Origin: Aquabacterium fontiphilum
GTDB lineage: Bacteria; Pseudomonadota; Gammaproteobacteria; Burkholderiales; Burkholderiaceae_C
DNA: 64,000 bases
Direction: 5' to 3'
Assembly: GCF_009909205.1 (NCBI RefSeq)
Contig: NZ_JAAAPN010000001.1
Coordinates: forward strand, 1 to 64,000
Below the pieces are notes generated by a model. That model did not search any database. It worked only from the letters and a program-made list of their open reading frames with translations, and was not told the DNA's origin. Every line of letters begins with the position of its first letter. Position 1 is the first letter of the stretch. Made by a program: the position numbers and the translations under genes. Shown here one piece after another: positions 55,100 through 62,771 of this stretch.

Positions 55100-55141
55100 T
55101 GCATCAGGCCACGTCCTTCTGACGAGGCTGAGCCTGATGCA
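55100..55141. promoter_or_regulatory. Inverted repeat upstream of the DUF2075 gene
   Basis: TGCATCAGGC (55100-55109) and GCCTGATGCA (55132-55141) are perfect 10-bp inverted arms with a 22-base spacer; the right arm is part of the palindrome TGATGCATCA (55135-55144). It sits 15-56 bp upstream of the TTG start on the minus strand, a place for an operator. No T-run follows. Confidence 0.5.
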
Positions 55142-55240
55142 TCAAAGCGTAACGGAAATCCGCACGCGGAGCGTTAAGCCCGGGCTTTTGTTGCGCGAAA
55201 GCCTGCGAATGGGGCCGCGATGAATGGGATTAGCGGACGA

Positions 55241-56365
55241 TCACGGCCGAACAGTCCGAGTCACCAGAGTGGGTAGGTCCCACGTGCCCCCCGCAGCCAC
55301 CACTTTGCACATGCCTGTCGACGATATGCGGGTCTGAACGAAGGCGCGACCATCCCACGTCCAGTCCTCATGGCTCCAGCAGTCACCGACGCCCCGGCCC
55401 TTGTGGCTGGCCGTGATGACGCCGTCTTGGTAATCCAATGCCATGTCGGTCACGAGCACAGGGCGATGCGGCGGCCGCGCGCGGATCACCCACATGCATT
55501 CGCCCCGGTTATAGGCCGCTGTCCAGCACACCGTTGTGGCCAACCAGGCGCCCCCACCCAGCGGGTAGTAGCGGAACGCGGGCTCGTGTTCCGGCTCGTC
55601 CAATTCGGGGCGAGCCTCGGCCGCGCTCCCAGTTAGCTGTCGCTCAAGCAACGCCTGGGCTTCGCTGCTCAGGCCGGGCAGTCGTTCTTGATCAGCGCCC
55701 GCGGTCTGCATGGGCACCCTGGCCGCATACACCACGGGCGGGGGCAAGGGTGGCAAGACATCGCGCTCGGGTCGTGCACCGCGGCGCACAAGGGCCCCTG
55801 GCGTGCCCACGCGACCCTGCGCTTCATCCATCTTGAGCGGCACAGCATGGGCGCCACGGTCTGACAGGGAAAAGACCTGATCGCCATAGAGCACCTCGAT
55901 CTGCGCCCGCGCCTTGGGCAGGGCCTCAAGCACTGCCTGCAGCTGGGCCGGGCTCAGGCCATGGACCTTGTGCGCGGCGAGCCAGGGCAAAGCACCCAGC
56001 CGCCTGCCATTCACCCGCAGGTGCACCGGGGCGGGGCGGCTTGATACGGGTGTGACCTCGCCATCGGCCATCTCGGTGTCGCCCAACATGAGCTGAGCCT
56101 GAACAGGTGCGCCCGGGCCCGCCTCGCGCACCAGCAGCAGCGACACCGGCAGCTCAGCCTCGTCAGACTGGTAGCCCGCAGCGCGGCAGGTACGCGTGTT
56201 GTCACAGGCCACCTCCCAGTCGTGGTGTACGAAGTGAAAGCCCTGATGTGTAGCCACACCCTTCACCGACTGGGACACGGCCTCAGTGGCAAAGAGGCAG
56301 ATCAGCAGGCTGGCCGCTAACGCTCGAAGAGGAGAATGAAACAGCTGCATGGCTTTGGACGGCAT
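55241..56365 (-). CDS. DUF1176 domain exported protein
   Basis: A 374-residue protein with a signal peptide (LRALAASLLICLFATEA), then the DUF1176 core: WEVACDNTRTCRAAGYQSDE, PVSLLLVREAGPGAPVQAQL, GDQVFSLSDRGA, AQGRVGTPGAL, VCWTAAYNRGECMWV and the C-terminal MCKVVAAGGTWDLPTLVT. Paired cysteines suggest periplasmic disulfides. The function of DUF1176 is unknown. The start MPSKAMQLF has GGAGG 9 bases upstream. It begins 4 bp after the preceding membrane-anchored gene, so the two are one operon. A decayed paralogue lies at 42077-42760. Confidence 0.82.
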   Translation of the reverse strand: MPSKAMQLFHSPLRALAASLLICLFATEAVSQSVKGVATHQGFHFVHHDWEVACDNTRTCRAAGYQSDEAELPVSLLLVREAGPGAPVQAQLMLGDTEMADGEVTPVSSRPAPVHLRVNGRRLGALPWLAAHKVHGLSPAQLQAVLEALPKARAQIEVLYGDQVFSLSDRGAHAVPLKMDEAQGRVGTPGALVRRGARPERDVLPPLPPPVVYAARVPMQTAGADQERLPGLSSEAQALLERQLTGSAAEARPELDEPEHEPAFRYYPLGGGAWLATTVCWTAAYNRGECMWVIRARPPHRPVLVTDMALDYQDGVITASHKGRGVGDCWSHEDWTWDGRAFVQTRISSTGMCKVVAAGGTWDLPTLVTRTVRP

Positions 56366-56369
56366 GGCC

Positions 56370-57758
56370 TCATCCTCCGCTTGCGGGAATCGCTTGCAGC
56401 AGCCGGGGCGCCGCTTGGCGCGCCGCCGCCTCGACTCGCTCCAGGACCCAAGGGTTCGGGTCATGGCTGAGGCCGACACGACGCGGGTCGTCCCATATCC
56501 GGTTACTGGCGTATGCCGTGAACGAGGCCAGTCGGCCTGATTCGTCATACAGGATCACCACATCTTCCAATCCATCACGTGCCGCACAGTTGACGGCCTT
56601 GCCTTTGAAGCCGACCAGGCGCTGATTGACGAACAGGTAGTGGCCAGAGATGTAGTCCTCGCATGCCACTGACTCTGGCTCGCTCGATTCAGCATCGCCC
56701 GCCCTGTGACTCGCTGACAGCGAAACGCTCTGCAGCCAGTCGCCATGCCGCTTGGCGGTAGTGAGGTCTCCGTTCACTTGCCTGACTACGAGGTCGCCAA
56801 TCCGAAACGCCTCCCAACGCGGGTTGACGGGATAAGGTCTGACCTCGGCCGCACCCTCCACCAGCCGGCCAGCAGCAGCCACTGCCGCCCTGATGCGGAG
56901 GACCTCTTCCTCAGGATACATGCCGTCATCACACGGACAGCCTTCTGGCTGTTCCAGCCGACGCGCAAGCCTGCTCTGGTAATCCGACATGGCATCCACC
57001 GCGAGCCCAATGCGGTCTGGGTCGTGCTGTGAAATGTCGAAGTACCCCGGCTCTGCCATGCTCAACAACGTCCATGCGTAACGATGAGGCACGCGGGGGG
57101 AACGATAGGGTGCCCCGTCGGCCTGGGTCAGGGCAGGTTCGCGGACCCAGACAGGAACGGCATAGGTTCCTCGCGCATTCAGTACACCGTGCGCCACAAA
57201 GGTGGCATGACGCATGACAAACGGCTTTGTCACCTCGTTGCCCAGGCGCTGGTCGTCATGGATCGTCCAGGGCCGAACGTGGATTTCAAGCTGGCCCTGC
57301 TGCGCGGGTAGGCCCAGCCCTGCCGATGGCAGCTCGGCGCCCAGCGTCACCGCCTTGAGATGCAGAAGCCGTCCCACGATTTCTCGAACCCGTACGGTCA
57401 AACGCAAACCATCCACCGTCAGATGCTCGCGATCAGCACGCAGCCAGAACGTCGTGGGCTCGATACTCAACGTGGGAATGGGAAGGTAGCTGCCCCAGTG
57501 CACCTTGAACTCGGCAGTGAACGGCCATACCACCAAGCTGGATTGATAACCCAACCGGATATCGCCAGAAGCAGCAGTTAGCCAACGCGACAGGGCGTGG
57601 GGATCGACATCCCCTTCGATCCGATCAAAATCGACGGTAAGGGTGGCCTCATACGGCACCTCCTCCGGAACCTGGATATCAAGGTTCCGTGGCGCCTGCC
57701 ACCAGACCAAGAGCCCAAGGCCCAGAACCGCAGCCGCAATCAGTATCAGCACACGCAT
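56370..57758 (-). CDS. Membrane-anchored protein of unknown function
   Basis: A 462-residue protein with a single N-terminal TM (LILIAAAVLGLGLLVWW), so most of it should lie in the periplasm. The body is beta-rich in the first 250 residues (LTVDGLRLTVRVREIVGRL, PTLSIEPTTFWLRA), then shows a cysteine pair (GCPCDDG) and a C-terminal half with two further cysteines. I recognise no family. It is 4 bp upstream of the DUF1176 gene on the same strand, and a 29-codon open frame lies just before it. Shared export and operon position suggest joint action with DUF1176. Confidence 0.6.
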   Translation of the reverse strand: MRVLILIAAAVLGLGLLVWWQAPRNLDIQVPEEVPYEATLTVDFDRIEGDVDPHALSRWLTAASGDIRLGYQSSLVVWPFTAEFKVHWGSYLPIPTLSIEPTTFWLRADREHLTVDGLRLTVRVREIVGRLLHLKAVTLGAELPSAGLGLPAQQGQLEIHVRPWTIHDDQRLGNEVTKPFVMRHATFVAHGVLNARGTYAVPVWVREPALTQADGAPYRSPRVPHRYAWTLLSMAEPGYFDISQHDPDRIGLAVDAMSDYQSRLARRLEQPEGCPCDDGMYPEEEVLRIRAAVAAAGRLVEGAAEVRPYPVNPRWEAFRIGDLVVRQVNGDLTTAKRHGDWLQSVSLSASHRAGDAESSEPESVACEDYISGHYLFVNQRLVGFKGKAVNCAARDGLEDVVILYDESGRLASFTAYASNRIWDDPRRVGLSHDPNPWVLERVEAAARQAAPRLLQAIPASGG

Positions 57759-57769
57759 GTGGGCAGGCC

Positions 57770-57859
57770 TCAGATGATCAAGGGTGCCGGCAGGCCGCTT
57801 GGTGCGCCGGCAACGTCAAGACCCCTCACGGCCGAGGCAATCGTGGTGTGACTGTTCAT
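57770..57859 (-). CDS. Possible small peptide upstream of the membrane-anchored gene
   Basis: A 29-codon frame begins at ATG 57859 with AGGGA 5 bases upstream and ends 11 bp before the start of the 462-residue protein. The product starts MNSHTTIASAVRGLDVAG and ends in hydrophobic APLII. It could be a leader peptide coupling translation, a small protein, or chance. No family is recognised. Confidence 0.25.
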   Translation of the reverse strand: MNSHTTIASAVRGLDVAGAPSGLPAPLII

Positions 57860-57948
57860 CGCGTCCCTGCTGAATGAATACTGGCCCACACGCTTGCAGC
57901 GATGGACATGGCCGGCACTCTAGCCAAGGAAGCAAGGCGTTTGACGCC

Positions 57949-58863
57949 TCAGCGCACCCTCTCTTGGGGGAGCGCACCCAACACCCCCCTCAACCACCCC
58001 AACGCCGCCGACCGATCCTGCTGCGCATGCCAGATCAGGCTGACCTGCACGTCAGGCATGGGCAGCGGCATGGGGGCCACGGCCAGGCGATGCACGCGGG
58101 CAGCCGCATCAGCCAGCGGGGTGGGCACGACGCCGAGCAGATCCGTCTGCGCCACGATGGCCGGGATGCCCAGGTAATGCGACACCCACACGCCCACCTG
58201 CCGGCGCACGCGGGCTGAGCCCAGCACAATCTCGAGCGGCGAGCCGCGCCCGGCCCGGGGCTGGACCGACACATGGCGGGCCGCTTCATAGCGCGCCAGC
58301 GTGAGACCGCCCCGAAAGGCTGGGTGGCCGGCTCGGCCGATCACGCGCAGTGATTGCTCGATCCAGGGCTGGTAGCGCAGGTCGTCGTGGTCGAAGTAAA
58401 GGTAGTCGATGGCCAGATCGACCTCGCCCGCGGCCAGCGCGCGGGGCAGGGCTTCGGCAGGCACATCCGTCACCGACAGGCTCACCTCGGGCGCAATATG
58501 GGCGAGGTGAGCCATGAGTGGGGGCAGCAGGTGGCCCTGGGCATAGTCGTTCATGGCCAGGCGGAAGGTGTGGGGCCGGCTCGGGTCGAAAGCGGCCTGC
58601 GGGCCCAGCGCCAGTTGAAGCAGGTGCATGGCCTGGCGGATGGGCTCGTGCAGCGCCACGGCCTGCGGCGTGGGCACCAGGCCGCGCGCGGTGCGGGTGA
58701 ACAGCGGCTGGCCCAGCTGCTCGCGCAGGCGCGCCAGCGCGTTGCTCACGGCCGGCTGGCTCATGTGCAGCTGCTCGGCCGCGCGCGAGAGTTGCTGCTC
58801 GCGCATGAGCGCATCGAACACCACGAGCAGGTTCAGGTTCAGCTGGCGCAAGTTCTGAATCAT
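57949..58863 (-). CDS. LysR family transcriptional regulator
   Basis: A 304-residue regulator with an N-terminal winged HTH (LLVVFDALMREQQLSRAAEQ, LHMSQPAVSNALARLREQLG, QPLFTRTARGLVPT) of the NodD/NahR/LinR-like subgroup, whose members begin with LRQLNLNLLVVFDAL, and a C-terminal effector domain. It diverges from the fatty-acid-hydroxylase-like gene over 62 bp with a near-palindromic site, so that gene is the likely target. The ligand is unknown. Confidence 0.9.
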   Translation of the reverse strand: MIQNLRQLNLNLLVVFDALMREQQLSRAAEQLHMSQPAVSNALARLREQLGQPLFTRTARGLVPTPQAVALHEPIRQAMHLLQLALGPQAAFDPSRPHTFRLAMNDYAQGHLLPPLMAHLAHIAPEVSLSVTDVPAEALPRALAAGEVDLAIDYLYFDHDDLRYQPWIEQSLRVIGRAGHPAFRGGLTLARYEAARHVSVQPRAGRGSPLEIVLGSARVRRQVGVWVSHYLGIPAIVAQTDLLGVVPTPLADAAARVHRLAVAPMPLPMPDVQVSLIWHAQQDRSAALGWLRGVLGALPQERVR

Positions 58864-58864
58864 G

Positions 58865-58901
58865 AATATTGCCCATCACCAAAATCAGATTGGCAAATAT
58901 T
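58865..58901. promoter_or_regulatory. Probable LysR operator between divergent genes
   Basis: AATATTGCC (58865-58873) and GGCAAATATT (58892-58901) are imperfect inverted arms around an 18-base spacer. The left arm starts 2 bp from the LysR start codon, the right arm ends 24 bp before the hydroxylase-like gene. AT-rich TTGCC/GGCAA arms are in line with LysR sites. Confidence 0.5.
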
Positions 58902-58925
58902 ACTGGCCTGCCTAGACTCGGGCCC

Positions 58926-59585
58926 ATGCTTCACGACACCCAAGGTTTTCGGGCGCGTTACCGCGCCGGCATCCCGCGCTGGTACAACCCCTGGGCGCAT
59001 GGCGGCTTCATGCTGGCCTGGGGCATGGGCGCGCTGTGGTGGTTCGGCCAGCAACTGCAGGCGGTACGCCCGCTGGAGTGGCTGACCATCCCGCTCGCAC
59101 TCGTCTTTTTCAACTGGGGCGAGTACATGGTGCATCGCCACGCCGGCCATGTGAAGCGGCGCCTGGCGCAGCTCTTCTACAAGCGCCACACGGGCGATCA
59201 CCACAGCTTCTTTGTCGAAGGGCAGATGGTGTACGAGACGCGGCAGGATTGGCGCGTGATCCTCTTCCCGCCATGGCTGGTGGTGGTGTTCAGCGCCGGC
59301 GCCTTCGGGCTGTGGTGGGCGCTCAAGGGTTGGCAGCCCAATGTGGCCGCGCTGTTTGCCCAGACGCTGCTGGCCGGCTACATGGGCTACGAGCTGATGC
59401 ACGTGTGCGAACACCTGCCACGCGAACACTGGATCGCCCGGCTACCTGGCATCCGCCTGATGCACCGGCTGCATGCGCTGCACCACCGGCGCGACCTCAT
59501 GCAGACGCGCAACTTCAACATCACCTTCCCGCTGTGGGATGTGTTGCTGGGCACGCTTGAGCGCGAGCCAAGCAAGAGGCCTTAG
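58926..59585 (+). CDS. Fatty acid hydroxylase/sterol desaturase family membrane protein
   Basis: A 219-residue membrane protein with four hydrophobic helices and the histidine boxes of the FA-hydroxylase family: HRHAGH, KRHTGDHH, and HRLHALHH, eight or more histidines that would hold a di-iron centre. Members hydroxylate or desaturate lipids using O2. The precise substrate is open. The start MLHDTQGF is preferred, since an earlier in-frame ATG lies inside the operator. Its last 4 bp overlap the end of the convergent second LysR gene. Confidence 0.85.
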   Translation: MLHDTQGFRARYRAGIPRWYNPWAHGGFMLAWGMGALWWFGQQLQAVRPLEWLTIPLALVFFNWGEYMVHRHAGHVKRRLAQLFYKRHTGDHHSFFVEGQMVYETRQDWRVILFPPWLVVVFSAGAFGLWWALKGWQPNVAALFAQTLLAGYMGYELMHVCEHLPREHWIARLPGIRLMHRLHALHHRRDLMQTRNFNITFPLWDVLLGTLEREPSKRP

Positions 59586-60484
59586 GGTAACTGCAGGACG
59601 GGGTCAGCCCGCAGGCGCTCGACGGCCAGGTCGAGAAAGCCGCGAACCTTCTGAGATGCGTGTCGCCCTTCGCTGTAGACGACATGCACGGGCAAGGGCG
59701 GCGGCTCGACATCGCGCAGCACCATCACGGCCCGGCCTTGTTGAACATGCTCGGCCACCTGATACGACAGCATGCGCGCAATGCCGAAGCCGTTCAACAT
59801 GGCGCGCACAGCCGCATCGTTACTCGTGGTGGTGAGGCGAGGCTGAATGGGCTGGCGCATGCCCACGCCGTCCTTGACGAAGCGCCACTCCGAACCGACC
59901 GACATGGCCGCGGCAATCACGGTGTGGTGAGCCAGATCCTGCGGGGTGGTGGGCGTGCCGGCATGTCGCAGGTAATCCGGCGATGCACACAGCACCTGTC
60001 GCACCTGGCCGACCCTCACGGCATGCAGCCCTGAATCAGGCAAGTCGCCCACGCGTACGGCCACATCGACGCCTTCTTCGATCAGATTGACCACCCGGTC
60101 CACAAACCAGCACCGTGCATCCACGCCAGGGTACAGGCGCAGGTACTCGAGCACGATGGGGTTGACGTGGACGGCGCCCAGCAGCATGGGTGCCGTGACC
60201 GTGAGCGTGCCCTGGATCACCGCTTGCACGCCCGATGCGGCCTCTTCGGCGTCGCGGATCTCGGCCAGCAGGCGCCGGCAGTCTGCCGCGTAGCGCGCGC
60301 CCGCTTCGGTGACGCGCACAACACGCGTGGTGCGGTGAAGCAGGCGCACGCCGAGTCGCGCCTCCAGCTCGGCCACCGCACGCGTCACAGCGGGCGCGGG
60401 TTGCTTCATGCGCCTGGCTGCGCTGGCAAAGCCACCGTCCTCCACAACGGCAAGAAACAGCTCCATGGCTTGTAGTCGGTCCAT
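59582..60484 (-). CDS. LysR family transcriptional regulator
   Basis: A 300-residue regulator with HTH AMELFLAVVEDGGFASAARR and MKQPAPAVTRAVAELEARLG followed by the effector domain (GTLTVTAPMLLGAVHVNPIV, VDVAVRVGDL). The HTH belongs to the large CrgA/DsdC-like branch in which the first residues read MDRLQAMELF. It diverges from the AhpD-like gene across 126 bp, pointing to the AhpD/PNPOx-reductase pair as targets. It is unlike the LysR at 57949. Confidence 0.9.
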   Translation of the reverse strand: MDRLQAMELFLAVVEDGGFASAARRMKQPAPAVTRAVAELEARLGVRLLHRTTRVVRVTEAGARYAADCRRLLAEIRDAEEAASGVQAVIQGTLTVTAPMLLGAVHVNPIVLEYLRLYPGVDARCWFVDRVVNLIEEGVDVAVRVGDLPDSGLHAVRVGQVRQVLCASPDYLRHAGTPTTPQDLAHHTVIAAAMSVGSEWRFVKDGVGMRQPIQPRLTTTSNDAAVRAMLNGFGIARMLSYQVAEHVQQGRAVMVLRDVEPPPLPVHVVYSEGRHASQKVRGFLDLAVERLRADPVLQLP

Positions 60485-60610
60485 TGTTTCTGGTTTTGTA
60501 GTGATGTGTTCGATCCGGCGCCCATTCTCAACGGCCGCTCACCCCGACATAGTGACAGCACACGAGGCCGACGCCCGTGACCTTCAACCCGATGTCCAAG
60601 GAGAGAACCC

Positions 60611-61156
60611 ATGAACCGCCTCGCACTGATCGACACATCCAACGCCAACGATGAACAGGCCGCCTTGCTGCAAGCCATTGAGTCGCAGCTGGGCCGCGTG
60701 CCCAACTTTCTGCGCGTGTTCGCCAACTCGCCCGTGGCGCTTCGTGCCTTTCTGGGGCTACACCAGGTGGCTGCCGATGGTCTGCTGGACGCCCACACCC
60801 GCGAGCGCATTGCGTTGGCGCTGGCCCAGCAAAGCGGCTGCGAATACTGCGTGGCGGCTCATACCGAGATCGGGCGCAGCACGGGCTTGAGCACCGCTGA
60901 GATCGAGGCCGCACGCGCCGGCACCAGCCATGACCCGAAGGCCGCCGCGGCGGTCAAGCTGGCGCGCAGCCTGGCCGACAAGAAGGGCGAGGTCACGCTG
61001 GCCGAGCTGCTGGAGGCACGCCACGCGGGCTTCTCGGACGCCGAGTTGGTCGAGATCATCACGCACGTGGGACTCAACCTGCTGACCAACATCCTGGGCA
61101 AGGCCTCGCGCGTGGAAGTCGACTTCCCCCAGGTCAGCCTGCAACTGGCCGCCTGA
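60611..61156 (+). CDS. AhpD-like/carboxymuconolactone decarboxylase family protein
   Basis: A 181-residue all-helical protein with the redox motif SGCEYCVAAHTEIG (CxxC followed by His four residues later), the AhpD active-site arrangement. N-terminal LLQAIESQLGRVPNFLRVFANSP and the CxxC domain match peroxidase-related AhpD proteins. It may reduce peroxides or alkylating species. GGAGAG precedes the ATG. The oxidoreductase fusion gene starts 10 bp after the stop, so the two form an operon. Confidence 0.85.
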   Translation: MNRLALIDTSNANDEQAALLQAIESQLGRVPNFLRVFANSPVALRAFLGLHQVAADGLLDAHTRERIALALAQQSGCEYCVAAHTEIGRSTGLSTAEIEAARAGTSHDPKAAAAVKLARSLADKKGEVTLAELLEARHAGFSDAELVEIITHVGLNLLTNILGKASRVEVDFPQVSLQLAA

Positions 61157-61166
61157 GGAGCCGCCC

Positions 61167-62762
61167 ATGTCGCGCGCCTACTCGGACATCCTGTTCACAC
61201 CCCAGGTTCGCCTGATCCAGACGGACAGGGGCAGCCGAGCCCACTATGAAGCGCTGGACCACACCGCCGATCGGCGCGACCAGCTCTCGGCCCAGGAGGC
61301 GGCCTTCATCGAGGCGCGCGACGGCTTCTACCAGGCCACCGTGAGCCAGACCGGCTGGCCCTATGTGCAGTATCGCGGCGGCCCCCCGGGCTTCATCAAG
61401 GCGCTCGATGCCACCACCCTGGGCTACGCCGACTTCCGCGGCAACGTGCAGTACATCAGCGTGGGCAACCTGTCGCTGGACGACCGGGTGTCGCTCATCT
61501 TCATGGACTATGCCAACCAGCGGCGCCTGAAGCTGGTAGGGCGCGCGCGCCTGGTCGATGTGGCTGACGATCCGGCGCTGGTCGCCCGCTTGCGGATGCC
61601 GGGCTACCGGGCGGCGGTGGAACGGGCGGTCATCATCCATGTGGAGGGCTACGACTGGAACTGCCCTCAGCACATCACGCCCCGCTTCACTGAGCAGGAG
61701 ATGGCCGCCATGCAGGCCCCGCTGCTGCGGCGGTTGCATGACCTGCAAGCGCAATTGGCAGACAGCCGTCCGCACGCGCCCGCCGCGGCCCCTACAGCAG
61801 AACTGGGTAACGGCCCGCTGGCGCTCGAGGTCACCGGCCTGCGGCGACGGGGGACCCAGGTGCTCGCCATCACCTTGTCGGCGCCGGGCGGTGGGGCGCT
61901 GCCGACGGTTGAAGCCGGGGCGCACCTGGAGGTGCCGGTGCGGCTGGACAGCGGCGAGGTCGTCATGCGTTCGTACTCGATCTGCTCGGACCCGTCGCGC
62001 TGCGACCACTACGAGATCGCGGTGTTGCGCCAGCCTGCGGGCCGAGGTGGCTCGGCCGCCATTCACGACCGCTATCGGCTGGGCATGCGGTTGCGCTGTG
62101 CGTTGCCAGTCAACCGCTTCCAGCTCGACGCGGGCAAACCAGCCGTGCTGATTGCAGGCGGCATCGGTATCACGCCGCTGCGGTCCATGGCGTTTGCGTT
62201 GGCGGCGCACGGTGTGCCCTTCCATCTGCATTACGCCGCGCGCAGGCGCCGCGAAGCGGCCTACCTGGATGAACTGATCGCCCGCTATCCAGGCCGTGTG
62301 TCGGTTTATGCCGGCGACGAGGGGCGGCGGTTTTCGCCCGATGCCGCGCTGGCCGGGGCCACACCGGATGCGCGGTTCTATGTCTGCGGGCCCATGTCGT
62401 TGGTCCGTGCGGTGAAGGCGTGGGCCAGATCGCACGGCATCGATGCCGATCGCATCCGCACAGAGCCCTTCAGCGTGACGCCAGGGCACGAAGACCGACC
62501 CGCGCGCGTGAGCCTGGCGCGCTCAGGCCGTGTGGTGGCCCTGTCCGCAGACCAAACCTTGCTGGAGGCCTTGTCGGCAGCCGGCGTCCATGTGCCTTCG
62601 AGCTGCGGCGTGGGCCAATGCGGCACCTGTGCCGTCAAGGCGCTGGCAGGCCGCGTCGACCACCGTGACACGGCACTGAGCGCGCAGGAACGCGAGCAGG
62701 CCTCGCTGGTTTGCGTTTGTGTGTCTCGCCCGATGGACGACGAACTGGTGCTCGACCTGTGA
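61167..62762 (+). CDS. PNPOx-like / ferredoxin-NAD(P) reductase / [2Fe-2S] fusion oxidoreductase
   Basis: A 531-residue multidomain flavoprotein. Residues about 30-190 are a pyridoxamine-phosphate-oxidase-like split barrel (GWPYVQYRGGPPGFIKALD, GNLSLDDRVSLIFMDY). Residues about 215-440 are an FNR-type reductase (MRSYSICSDPS, IAGGIGITPLRSMAFALA, FYVCGPMSLV). The last 85 residues are a plant-type ferredoxin with ligands CGVGQCGTC and a distant C (SLVCVCVSR). The order FMN-flavin-NADH-[2Fe-2S] resembles phthalate dioxygenase reductase with an extra N-terminal domain. It probably feeds electrons to a partner; no oxygenase is seen nearby. It follows the AhpD-like gene. Confidence 0.87.
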   Translation: MSRAYSDILFTPQVRLIQTDRGSRAHYEALDHTADRRDQLSAQEAAFIEARDGFYQATVSQTGWPYVQYRGGPPGFIKALDATTLGYADFRGNVQYISVGNLSLDDRVSLIFMDYANQRRLKLVGRARLVDVADDPALVARLRMPGYRAAVERAVIIHVEGYDWNCPQHITPRFTEQEMAAMQAPLLRRLHDLQAQLADSRPHAPAAAPTAELGNGPLALEVTGLRRRGTQVLAITLSAPGGGALPTVEAGAHLEVPVRLDSGEVVMRSYSICSDPSRCDHYEIAVLRQPAGRGGSAAIHDRYRLGMRLRCALPVNRFQLDAGKPAVLIAGGIGITPLRSMAFALAAHGVPFHLHYAARRRREAAYLDELIARYPGRVSVYAGDEGRRFSPDAALAGATPDARFYVCGPMSLVRAVKAWARSHGIDADRIRTEPFSVTPGHEDRPARVSLARSGRVVALSADQTLLEALSAAGVHVPSSCGVGQCGTCAVKALAGRVDHRDTALSAQEREQASLVCVCVSRPMDDELVLDL

Positions 62763-62771
62763 GCCGGCGGT

